Assembly: GCA_948567375.1 (NCBI GenBank)
Contig: OX419757.1
Coordinates: forward strand, 26,908,001-26,972,000
Length of the DNA: 64,000 bases
DNA from: Lunularia cruciata
Taxonomy: Eukaryota; Streptophyta; Marchantiopsida; Lunulariales; Lunulariaceae
Direction of reading: 5' to 3'
This document shows positions 54,726 to 64,000 of this stretch, piece by piece; the first letter of the stretch is position 1; every line of letters starts with the position of its first letter. The notes beneath the pieces are model-generated. The model worked only from the letters and a program-made list of their open reading frames with translations. It was not told where the DNA came from and did not search any database. Made by a program: the position numbers and the translations under genes.

Positions 54726-55816
54726 TAGTGGGGTAGCAGGTCCATTATCCAATTATTAATCATCTAACCTACTCTTTGGTGAAAACACTCTGCCCAATTC
54801 ACCACTTCTCTTGCAAATATCTGGTGATAGAACATAGCCTATTGCTTAGTAGCATAGGTGGTTTTCTCTAGCTTAAACATTGCCATCAAAGTGCCAACTA
54901 TAATCCTTTGTATCATGTCTTTATAGTTATCCACCTTGTACCCATTCTTAGTGTAAGGAGCATTAAAACAATTCCTCACCTCTGTAGTCTCCTCCAAAGA
55001 ATCACACTTCCAATAGAAGGTGACTCCTCCTACTCTCTTGCTTCTCTCCCCAAGACCAATCTCCAATCCAACTCAATCCATTGAGCCAGATTTCCTCTCT
55101 TCCCTTATGTCTTAGGACCATCTTTGCAATTATTAGCAGCAACTTTTGCCATGAAACCTAGAAAAATTAGGTTCTAGTTCCATGCCTAAAAAGTGATCCA
55201 AAGTCTACTCAAGACTTTGATCCTTGCCACTACATCTAATCTCCAAAATGCAAGACTCCTCACCAAACTATGCTTGCTACCTTTGGTGACATTGTGTTTT
55301 TTTTAACTCTTGGTCTCTAAAAGATCAAACCTTCCTTGAAGCCCAAGCTTCTAACTCCTTAAGGAAAACTATTGAGAGGTGTAGGGTATCATTGTGACAT
55401 TTCAAAACTTCCTTGATGAAATCTTAATTGTATAGTATTTTGTTGCACAATCATTCTTTAGTTGATATTAAATTGACATACAAATTCTACATGTATGTTT
55501 TTTGTCACTCTCAAAGTCATCTTCATTTTGAAGTAGCCATTTTCTTTACCCTTACTTCTTGATTTTTTAGGCTTGAGGAAAGGTTATTATAGGTTCTTTG
55601 GATTGGGTTGGGCATCCCAATCCAAAGTAACCTTACTTTGGGTCTATCTTTTCATAGGTCAAACCCAAGTCCTTCTAAATCTATCACAAAGTTGACTTCT
55701 TTGGGTCAATCTCAAACAAATGATTCTACTCTTTTCTTCTTCATTAAGCTGCACTTTGGCTTTAACAATACACTTCTTCTTTAAAATTTGTCAAAATGAA
55801 AAATGTGGGTACCACA
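54726..55816 (-). repeat. G2 element B 5' LTR, partial
   Basis: Homologous to 49,175-49,247 plus 50,673-51,690, starting TGTGGTACCCACA at the element edge. Homology ends at about 54,726, where the sequence passes into the acidic pre-RT segment. If the LTR is really 3.8 kb, its 3' part, the primer-binding site and most of gag have been deleted here. Confidence 0.65.
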
Positions 55817-56426
55817 CCATTACTAGACATATTATTTAGAGGTGGAAATTGGCTTACTAATATATGAAATGATGTTATATGTAATGGTATAAGTAGATCA
55901 GATAGAGATGTTACCAAAAGAGTACTTTCACTAATAAAGCAGAGGCCAAAAACACCTTGAAAACTGAAGAGCCAATTTTGGAGGCCTAAATGGATAAACC
56001 AGACCTCAAACATTGACAAATTCCCACCTTTGGAAGAAGAGGTGTTGCCTTCTTTCCCTCATATGTTCATCTGATCACAAAATTTCCAATTTCCAAAATA
56101 TCCAATGGTACCTCACTCATATGATTTTGAGCTTCCTATAGAAAGATTCCCCAAAGATTCTATTTGGTCAAACTTGTTTGACCAACAAGATAGGACAAGG
56201 ATTGGCATGTCACCAATCCATGAAACTAATCTTAGGGTGGAGCTTGTTGACATATCACCAATCCATATATCTGATCCAAGGGTAGAGCTCCCTTTGAGAG
56301 GATCCTATTTGCAATATAATAAAGACAAGATGCTCCTTTGGGGTCTCAAAGTATTGAGGGATGAAACTTTGTGTTTTTCTTGTATTTCTTCTCTTATGAG
56401 GATTCTCCTATCCTCAAAATATTACA
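55817..56426 (+). repeat. LTR-C copy 3, main part (chromovirus 3' LTR)
   Basis: Continues the LTR that begins at 46,443 and ends AATATTACA at 56,426. It has only one unit of the 156-base internal duplication found in copies 1 and 2. The ACTTTG/AATAAAG block near 56,310-56,325 matches the end region of the other copies. Confidence 0.85.
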
Positions 56427-56429
56427 TAA

Positions 56430-57316
56430 GACCTTTTGAGAAGTGAAGAATTGACTTTGTAGGTCCTCTCAATAGAACCCCAAGGAACAATTGATACATT
56501 ATAGTAGTTAATAATTACCTTACCAAGTGGTTTGAGGCTAGACCATTGACAAATAAGAATGAAGATGAAGTTGGTAGATTTCCTTATGAGTGCATCATCA
56601 TTAAATTTGGTTGACCTTTGGAGTTGGTTTTGGATAAAGGAGGAAAGTTACAAGGGACATCACTACAACTATGTTATGATATTTCTCCATCACACATAGA
56701 ATAACTACATCCTACAAACCAAACTCCAAAGGGTTGGTAGATAGAAACAATCAAACCGTGTGCATGATTTTGGCCAAAGATGCAGAAATAGAGGGTGCTA
56801 AACATCATGAGACAAGAGGATTTATGTGGTTCTATGGGAGTATAGGATAAATATGAAAAAATCTACTACTAGATACTCTCCATTTTATTTGGTATAAGGT
56901 TTTTTTTTAATTTACCTATTCACTTTGATCTTCCTACTTTTCAAAGCATTGATATGAAATTGAACAAGGTATAAGGAGGTGATATAGAGAAGCCAAGGAA
57001 GGATCAACTCATGGAATTGGAGGAAGCAAGAGCGGTTGCTATGGTTTGAGTGGAACTAGCCCAAAGGAAACAAAAGGAGAGCTATGACAAGAGGTAAGGC
57101 AAGAAGAAGGTAGAGCATTTCAAGGAAGGTGATTCGGAAATATTGATGGATTCTATTTGTTTCAAAAGGGTTCAAAAGAAGTTCTTGCCTAAGTAATTTG
57201 GACCTTTCATAGTAGAGAAAGTGTGGAGCAATTACACCTATGATCTCAAGGCATTGGGAGGAAGATATTTTGTTAGGATTAACCATGATAAGTTGAAGTT
57301 GTATCATAGAAGTTAA
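56430..57316 (+). pseudogene. G1 copy 3 integrase, broken
   Basis: Resumes G1 from the FDK-x-x-IDFVGPLNRTP region. The core has LELVLDKGGKLQG where the functional motif is of SDRGGEF type; the catalytic Asp is kept, the context decayed. Then ILAKDAEIEGAKHHETRGFM, and the C-terminal EGDSEILMDSICFKRVQKKF with FGPFIVEKVWSNYTYDL, ending at TAA 57,314-57,316. Several stops, for example TAA within LPK-stop-FGPF. Confidence 0.87.
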
Positions 57317-57364
57317 GGGGATTTTCACTTTGAGGACAAAGTAGAATCTTAGACTGAGGATAAA

Positions 57365-58038
57365 TGTAACATCCATTTGTGCATAAATTTTCTAAAGAGA
57401 TATTAAGTTTGGTATTACAAGTTGAGAAATATACTATGTATGGAGTTTAGTGAAGCTTTTATGTTAGTCACGATTAGCTAGAGTTAGTCCTTGTTAAGAT
57501 AAGGTGACCCTATTCTAGAGGAAGAGAAAAGAGTGAACATCAGTATTTTGTCTTCTAGTTATTTGGCTTTAAAGAAAGAGTTGAGAACTCTTGGCCCCAC
57601 AAACCTTGTTGGTGCTGATTTTTCTATAGTCTAAGGATATTATATGTGAAAGACTTCTTGATTTAGTTGGTAGATAAGGATAAGACCACTCATTCATGAG
57701 ATTATTCCCATATGTATAGATATTCCTTAAGACTTTGGATTTCATATAAATTTTAGCCTAATAACTTGAGTTACTTCATTAACTTGTAATTTTGGTGTTT
57801 AACTTTTTCATAAGTATATAAGCTAGGAGTAAGGAGGTACTTATCATCCTTTTTTAATTGCAACTATCTCTCTTAGTGAGTTCTCTAGTGAGCAATGGCT
57901 TGAATCTTGGAGGTGCCTTGGAGTTCTAGCCTTGGAGGAGTATGATGGAGTTTTGGTTCTTTACCTTCTAGTCTATGGTGAACTAACCTGATAAACATTA
58001 GAGGTTTATCTTGAGAGTGAGAGATAGGCTAGCTCATA
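57365..58038 (+). repeat. G1 copy 3 3' LTR
   Basis: Starts TGTAACATCC at 57,365, preceded by a purine-rich GACTGAGGATAAA. Ends about 58,038 at GGCTAGCTCATA, a decayed CCGGCTCACA. Confidence 0.88.
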
Positions 58039-58689
58039 GAGAAACCAATGAACTTGGCCAAAATGTTTTAGAAGCAATCTCAAGAAATGTTTGGAGACAT
58101 GAACAAGGATGGGAGTCATGCTCATGTCACCCTTTGTGATACACTTCTACATTAGGATGAATTTGCTTAGAAAGGAGGAAAGAAAGAAGCTCTTGACTCA
58201 TTTCTACCATGTAGAGTATTTTTTGTATGCATCTAAACGTGGTTGTGGAATGTAAGAAATACAAGGTGGTTGATACAAAGTATGCTAAGTTGAAGAACAT
58301 ATATGTGGAAGAGGTATACAACACCCCAAGATACCTATAGAAGAGGAAGGATTTATTGGCATGACCAAAGGCATATGCATTGAAGAAGAGGAAGTTATAA
58401 GTAGTTGAGTACTCCTTTGAAGAGGACCATGACAAAGTCAATCATGACACACTAAAGGAAGATGTAATGATGGAGGATATCATGAACCTAGAGGAAGATC
58501 AAGAGGGTCCTAACAAAGAAGAAAGTATCATCAAGACACCAAAGATATCTTAGGAAGGAGAGCAAAGTCAAGGAGTACACAATTGCCAAGAAGAAGGAAT
58601 AGAAAGTTAGGGTGAAAAGGAGTAAAACATATTTTCATTCAAGAATGTCTTTGTATTTTGTGAAAATTGAATCTATGTTCTAGTTATGA
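58039..58689 (+). other. Decayed coding-like sequence, unidentified
   Basis: The plus strand has short open stretches with charged residues (for example DVMMEDIMNLEEDQEGPNKE near 58,460-58,520) separated by stops. It may be the gag/linker part of the chromovirus fragment that follows, but I cannot show it. Confidence 0.3.
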
Positions 58690-59240
58690 GAGATTTATGA
58701 CTTATACAACTTCAAGAAGTGCATGATTTACCAATTTCTAGTCATATGAGTGTAGAAAAGATATTGAGTACCTTATAACATCAATGATGGTGGCCAAATA
58801 CAGCACAAGAGGTTCAAGAGTTTGTCTAAACTTGTACAAGTTGTCAATGCAACAAGATAGGCAAGCAAAAGCCAAGTAGACTACTTCAACCCCTACCAAT
58901 TCCATCTACTGATGGGAACATATGAGCTTAGATCTCATCACATCCTTGCCAAAGATGAAACAAGACCATACAAAAATTGTGGTTTTTGTTGATAAGCTCA
59001 ACAAGAAAACTCATTTGGTGCATATTATGGATACAATAGATGCTTCTATGTTGGTCAAGATTTACTTCAATGTTATCTTCAAGCACAATCAGATGCTATG
59101 GATTCTCATCTATGATCATGATCCTCAACTCATTAGTAAATTGTGGTAAGCATTCTTCAAACTACTTGGTACCAAGCTTCCCTTGTCTATAGCCTATCAT
59201 CCTCAAATTGATTGGTAAACCAAACAAAAATATTGTACTC
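58690..59240 (+). pseudogene. Chromovirus-type integrase fragment, decayed
   Basis: Order of blocks: a zinc-finger region with TC-x2-C-x-CN near 58,830-58,860; KQKPSRLLQPLPIPS (58,864-58,908); DLITSLPKMKQDHTKIVVFV (58,926-58,985) with the first core Asp; and LLGTKLPLSIAYHPQIDW (about 59,160-59,215). One 75-codon frame is open at 58,922-59,149. Upstream and downstream parts are missing or unreadable. It is a second member of the chromovirus type seen at 45,490-46,442. Confidence 0.75.
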
Positions 59241-59360
59241 TAGAAGATATTGTCACTCTTGATTTGGGCAATATGGGAATTAGCCTTGAGTAAGGATAGA
59301 TGGACAAAATTTTGCATTTTTTACCAATTATTTTACCATGGTAGCATCACCTTGGTGTTA

Positions 59361-59831
59361 TTAATGAAAACTTCGTGAAAAGAAACCGTACCCCAAACCG
59401 ACACAGGTGAACAAGTAGAGCATACTAAGGCGCTTGAGAGAACTGGAAGAAGCAACTTGGTCACTTAATTCATTCTTAATTCTAGTGGGAACCAGTTGAA
59501 GGATTGACTCTAAGATCCAATAAGACTTGGTTTTGAATTGACAACTAATTGGCTCCAAATTGCATCTTAAACTCAACCCAAAACTGGGAAGCCAAGACCG
59601 TGCCAAGTTGCATGAGGAAAGAAACCAACTATACAAGGTAGTTGGGCCATTTAGATCATCCCACACATGCGGAAAACTGTCAAATCTTGAGGAATGGACC
59701 AGACTATGAAGAGGCTTTATCTTAATATAATTGAAGGGATATTGCATGCTGAAGTAGAAATTTAGTACACCCATTCTACGGGCCTTTGAAGGAAGACCCA
59801 AAGAACCATTGGTGAGCTTTCTCAAGACCAA
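59361..59831 (-). CDS. ORF of unknown function, 156 codons
   Basis: The longest open frame in the last 5 kb. No domain recognised; composition is Ser/Leu-rich without a clear signal or membrane segment. It lies in repeat-like decayed DNA and may be a chance frame opposite an old coding strand. Confidence 0.2.
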   Translation of the reverse strand: MVLRKLTNGSLGLPSKARRMGVLNFYFSMQYPFNYIKIKPLHSLVHSSRFDSFPHVWDDLNGPTTLYSWFLSSCNLARSWLPSFGLSLRCNLEPISCQFKTKSYWILESILQLVPTRIKNELSDQVASSSSLKRLSMLYLFTCVGLGYGFFSRSFH

Positions 59832-60894
59832 ATGTTCTCAAGACCAAATGAAGTAGTTCTTAGTAATTACATTTTGTGGTGGGAGTGACCAAGAAATTTG
59901 AAGGGAATTTAAGAGGAATCAAAGGAGTGTGTGATGAGGAGATCAAAGAAGTGGATATTTTGCTAGCTAAAAACTATGGGGTTGAATGTTGGAATGGCCA
60001 AAAAGGAACAACATTGAGTGAGTGAGTGGAAAGCATAGGATGGAAGAATTCAAAGCCAATAAATTTGGGACTATGAGACTTGAGTGAAATAAGTTAAGAA
60101 GCAACATGGGTAGTATTTTTGCTAAGGTCTTAGGGTATTTGAGTGAACATATGATGGAAGCATAGACTAGTGCAAAGACTATTACAATAACATGCTTGAC
60201 AAGTGGCTTCCATACCCTTCTCCTAGAAGAAGCTCACCTATATATTTAAATTGATAGATTGTTCAAGGATATTTGTCCAAATTAATAAGTTGAGGGAATT
60301 GAAGTATGAGGATTCCAAGTTTTGAGGAGTGAAAGCTTTGCCTAGTAGAAAATAAGAAAAATAGAAAAGAAGTCACAAATCATTTAAGTTGTGAAAATAT
60401 TTCTAGTCCAATACCATATGCCAATAGGTTCATGTGCAAAGCCATTAAGCCATTTAGTGGGGAATTCAAACTGAGGATAGCCATTGTGGATAGAGAATGC
60501 CTAGTTACAATCAGAATTAGGGACAAGAGAGGTGTACTTCAATTTGATTTGTATTTTGTTGTTGGATTATGAAAATAACAAGGTCTGCATTATAATTTGT
60601 AATTTTGCAACAACAGAAGGTGATCAAGGGGAGTAGATAGTCCCAACCAAACAAAATAATTATAGTTTCCATTTGAGTGAAGTAAGATTTACTTCTTATA
60701 AAAGGAGCATTGGAGTGAACACAAAAACAAAGGAGAGTGAATTCCCATAGTCAATAAGTGGGTAGTACAATCATCACATTAAAATCAAGGCACTATCCTT
60801 GATGGTGATCAATAGGGTATCCTTGCTAGTTGTAGTGAGAGTTGAGGATTACCTTACATTATCTAAGGTAGTCTACATTGTAGTTGAGGCTCTT
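59832..60894. other. Decayed DNA, no gene recognised
   Basis: Plus-strand pieces such as KFEGNLRGIKGVCDEEIKEV (about 59,890-59,955) look formerly coding, but no family is recognised. Confidence 0.3.
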
Positions 60895-61540
60895 GTATTA
60901 GTGAGGACCAAGAGCACATCTGGTTGGAATTGAGGAGACTACAATGGAAAGAAGAGTAACTCATTCTCATATACAAGGTGATGGAGGATTTTCTAAGACT
61001 TGATCCTAAGCTGATAGCAAAGGCCCAACAATGGGATGAGAGATATGAACATAGAGCTTTGGAAGATGCAAGGAAAAATGAAGCTTGCAAATATGCTTGC
61101 ACAAAAATAATTTGGGGCATTTAGAGTCAATTAGAGGCACTACTCTTTTGAATAGTGACTCCCAAAAGGAGGACCAAGGCAAAGATTGGTGAACAAAGTA
61201 GCTCACTCCCTAAGCCTATAGAGGAGGAGCATCCTCTAGCATCTCCAATAGGAAGCTTACTCTATGAAAACAAAGCCAAAGTAGGGCAATCATAGAAGGA
61301 ATAACTTCCCTCTAAACCCTTTCAAGCAAGAGACAATCTATTGATATGGAAGGAAACAATATGAGGGATGGAGAAAACTTAGCACAAGAAGGCCTATTGT
61401 TTTCTCCCAAATCTATTGCTACAAAAGGAGTTGAATTGGTCTAGTCAACCCAAGAGGAAGAAGGAAAATCAAAGGAGGTTGTGGACCAGGTTGAAGAATA
61501 CCAAGAGAGTTCTTCCTACTAATTCTAGCTCCTAAAAAAA
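60895..61540 (+). pseudogene. Decayed coding frame, unidentified protein
   Basis: One plus-strand frame stays protein-like over about 200 codons with only scattered stops: MEDFLRLDPKLIAKAQQWDE, ALEDARKNEACKYACTKIIW, then LPKPIEEEHPLASPIGSLLY. Some stops are TAG or TAA where Gln would fit. I do not recognise the family; a helical, charged gag-like protein is possible. Confidence 0.35.
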
Positions 61541-64000
61541 ACTCAAAGGAAGAAGTACAAGTGATGTTGGTCGGTGGGCAATGCGCTAAATTTGGATGTT
61601 GTAGCAAAGAAAATATCCACAAAAGACAAAAATTGGTAAGTAGTAGGTGAGAGGGGCCAAGAAGCAATGATTAGCTGGTGTAGCTAATTCTTGGCCTAGG
61701 TTTGTAATTATACATTTGACTAATCACCAACAATCTAAATTAATGCATATACAATTACAATGTAGATACATGAGGAGATTGGATGGTGAAGATACAAACT
61801 AGTAGATTAAATCATGGATTTCAATATCTAGGAGGTGAACCCATCACATTGAATGAGTAATTGTACATCCCAGATTAGAAACCTGCTAAGTAGAGAGTGG
61901 TAGCTTGATATTAACCAAAAATAGTTAATCATCACTAGAGGTACAAATGTGTTTAGTAATGGAGCCTATCAAGGCTCTTTACCCAAAAAAATTTGTCCTT
62001 ATATGATTTTGGAGGGAAGGGAATCCTTGGTTAGAGTTTGATTGGATCTCCCCAATTCTATGTGGTAGGAGTAAGCTCACCTAGCAGCTAGGTCAATAGG
62101 TTAATAACTAAGGAAGGAACCATCCAATAGTTTGGAAAGTACTTAAAATGAGGGAGTAGCCCCAATATTCTTTGGTTAGCATGTAGTTGGATAGGAGCCA
62201 AGAAGAAGCTTGCACATTCTCAAGAGCCCTTTCTGAAGTTATAGGTTGAGGTGTCGTTGGTTCTAGACCAAGCATAAGCCAAATTTGACTCCTAGTCCAT
62301 AGTAAGACCAATTGGCATTCCAATTTTTATAAGCAAATCCTTTTGAGAGATTATACAAAAGCTTAGTGCATTGTGTGTTTGCTATCTATTTTCTTCTTTT
62401 TGTAGTTTGCTATTTGTTGCATGGATAGAGTTGTACATGAGTGCTTGTTTTGCCTAAGGAATGCTTGGCTTGTTGGTTGCTATTGACCCCATATTGGGGA
62501 AATTCATCACTTTGCTATTGCTAGGTTTTGGTGGAACAAGTGCCTTGTAAGGCTCCTATTATGGTAGCTTTGAACTCATGATTCAATGAACGTACGGAGA
62601 GGAACTTAGAGTAGATTGGCATTGGTTTGTACTTTGATCAAACCAAGTCACCAACCAACTTAGATCTAGCAACAAAAGGTATCACGAGTTACCATCAGGC
62701 TACCAAATAGGATAACCAACACAAGACAATCTTGTGTCTTGTGATTGGCTATCCAAATGTTCTTTGCTTCATCCAATGACATTTAGCTTGTTCTTTTTGT
62801 ACCTCTATTTGAATCTGACTAACCCTACTACCTATAGTGATTCTTGGGGTATAACAAGATTCCTTTACAAGGAGCACTTAAGTGCAAGTAAGATGGTTTA
62901 GAGAAAATTTGGATGGGACAAGTCAAATATGGAGTCGGTTGAACCTAACCTTGGTTCCTAGGTTGGAGTACAATTGAGGAAGTGCCAAAAGGAGTGGCAG
63001 AAGGATGAAGTCCAAAACAAACTTTCAAGTATGATTTGTGACCCGGTTCAAGTAGATGCCAAAGGTCCTCAATAGGGATAGTGAAATCCAAGTTTAGTGA
63101 CCAAATCCATTGCTCAACTAATCCCCAACTAGTTACTAAAGTTTTGAGACCAAGAGTGAGAGGCTAGTTGGGGCTGAGTAAATCTATATTTTGGGCCAAG
63201 GTCTCCAAGTAATGTGTATAGTGTGCAGATGGGATGATGAGTGTGATTTAAACCAATTCATTCCTTAATTTGGAGTTACAAAGCGTGGTACCTTTGAACC
63301 AAGGGGTATGGGTGGGAGTTTTAGACCAATATTTATTAGATGATCCAAGGCCGTTAGTGAAGGTCATGAGTGTAAGGGTAAGAGGACCAAAGTGGAGACA
63401 AATTCATTGGTTCAATTCAAGGAGGAGAAATTGGTTTCCAACTAGCTAGGTGGGTTGAGAGCAAGAGAACCTCACATTGGTAGTTAGTGGAAGCTAGCTT
63501 GTAGCCCTAGGTTATCAAGGAAATCTCTTCACTTTTATAACAACAGTAATAGAATGAACTGAGGGACCAAAACCATTGAACTTGGGTGAGCACTATTCTC
63601 AAAGACCCATTGTGAAACCAACAATCTTTTAAGACCAAGATAGTTGCTACTACCACTTATATGTATGAGTTTTTGTATGATTTTGTTGTTGAAAAAAATC
63701 TTTGGCAAGGGAGTTTTGAGAAGACTTGGTGACACACATGCAAGATTTTGGTAGAATTCAAAACTTGTACTTGCAAGACTTAACTCAAATCCATTGTGGG
63801 ATTGGTTGCATGTCTAGTAATTTTTTGTAGAGCATTGTTCTCAGGCCACTTCAAGCCTACATACACCCCTTTAAACATGATAAAGGTTATTAAAAGTCTT
63901 AGTGTGTTTGTAAGGCCTTCCAAGAATCACCTTGCTTGGGAGGACAAGTTCTCCTTTAGAACTAGGTGGTAAGTTGGTAGTGGCCGCTTTGAGTCCCCAA
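61541..64000. other. Decayed DNA, no gene recognised
   Basis: No convincing ORF, LTR or RNA gene. Contains one strong hairpin at 62,710-62,754 (listed separately). Confidence 0.4.
62710..62754. repeat. Imperfect hairpin, about 20-base arms
   Basis: GGATAACCAACACAAGACA (62,710-62,728) pairs with TGTCTTGTGATTGGCTATCC (62,735-62,754) with one mismatch and one extra base, around a 6-base loop. Confidence 0.8.

Larger units (their letters stand above)
46455..55816 (-). mobile_element. Ty3/gypsy family G2, element B
   Basis: A minus-strand element inserted into the chromovirus 3' LTR. CCATT is found on both sides (46,450-46,454 and 55,817-55,821). Removing the element and one CCATT gives TGTAATACCATTACTAGAC, which aligns with the intact LTR-C start TGTAATACAATAGCTAGAC. 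In element sense it begins TGTGGTACCCACA at 55,816 and ends GGGTTGACA near 46,457. It contains a partial 5' LTR (54,726-55,816), protease/RT/RNase H/integrase (51,707-54,725), a polypurine tract and a 3' LTR (46,455-51,690). The 3' LTR carries a later solo LTR-C. Confidence 0.85.
35245..58038 (+). mobile_element. G1 copy 3, old element broken by nested insertions
   Basis: Left LTR about 35,245-35,918, a degenerate primer-binding site just after it, small ORF, ORF1, gag, protease, RT to 40,274; then 16 kb of other elements; then integrase 56,430-57,316 and right LTR 57,365-58,038. Both LTRs share variants not seen in copy 2 (for example GAGAAATATACT near the start), so they belong to one element. 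The part from the RT thumb to the start of the integrase core is missing, so the interruption involved a deletion as well as insertion. The two LTRs differ far more than those of copy 2, so this insertion is older. No clean target-site duplication is visible. Confidence 0.85.

Noticed and set aside
58127-58441. Minus-strand 104-codon frame
   Set aside because: Lies opposite decayed plus-strand retroelement sequence, with no recognisable domain.

Overview
The window looks like nuclear DNA of a land plant whose sperm are ciliated (a bryophyte, lycophyte, fern, cycad or Ginkgo; the sequence alone does not say which). The main clue is one complete, spliced, apparently intact gene for the ciliary transport protein IFT38/CLUAP1 (25,011 down to 20,942). 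Conifers and flowering plants are generally thought to have lost this machinery. Almost everything else is retrotransposon DNA at different stages of decay. All calls were made by eye; no database search or alignment was run.

Layout. 1-4,945: truncated minus-strand Ty3/gypsy element, family G1 copy 1. 4,946-7,960: plus-strand relic of a LINE-like (non-LTR) retroelement. 8,023-15,853: nearly complete minus-strand G1 element (copy 2) with two LTRs, a tRNA-Glu-type primer-binding site, a small ORF, a zinc-knuckle ORF, gag and pol. 15,854-20,941: low-copy-looking DNA with a tandem repeat and hairpins. 20,942-25,011: IFT38. 25,600-28,110: possible exon remnants, a cluster of very short 5'-truncated LINE tails with target-site duplications, and one LINE C-terminal piece. 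28,111-31,600: AT-rich sequence with little content. 31,664-34,060: a third gypsy family (G3), heavily decayed.

35,245-58,038 is an old plus-strand G1 element (copy 3) broken open by nested insertions. It holds a G2-family gypsy fragment (40,275-44,741), an inverted chromovirus-type LTR (44,742-45,477) and a chromovirus integrase/chromodomain fragment with its 3' LTR. That 3' LTR is split by a second G2 element (46,455-55,816), which contains a solo chromovirus-type LTR (49,248-50,672), which in turn contains a solo G1 LTR (49,764-50,453). Target-site duplications support the three innermost steps. 58,690-59,230 is another chromovirus-type integrase fragment, and 59,240-64,000 is decayed sequence of unknown origin.

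The retroelement genes form standard gag-protease-reverse transcriptase-RNase H-integrase units, but every copy is disabled by stops, frameshifts or truncation. The less usual points are: a G2 family whose LTR seems to be 2.8-3.8 kb long and to carry a coiled-coil coding region; a small ORF just after the G1 primer-binding site that is still recognisable in an old copy; LINE tails inserted as pieces of only 30-84 bases; and lesions that are mostly C-to-T or G-to-A changes.
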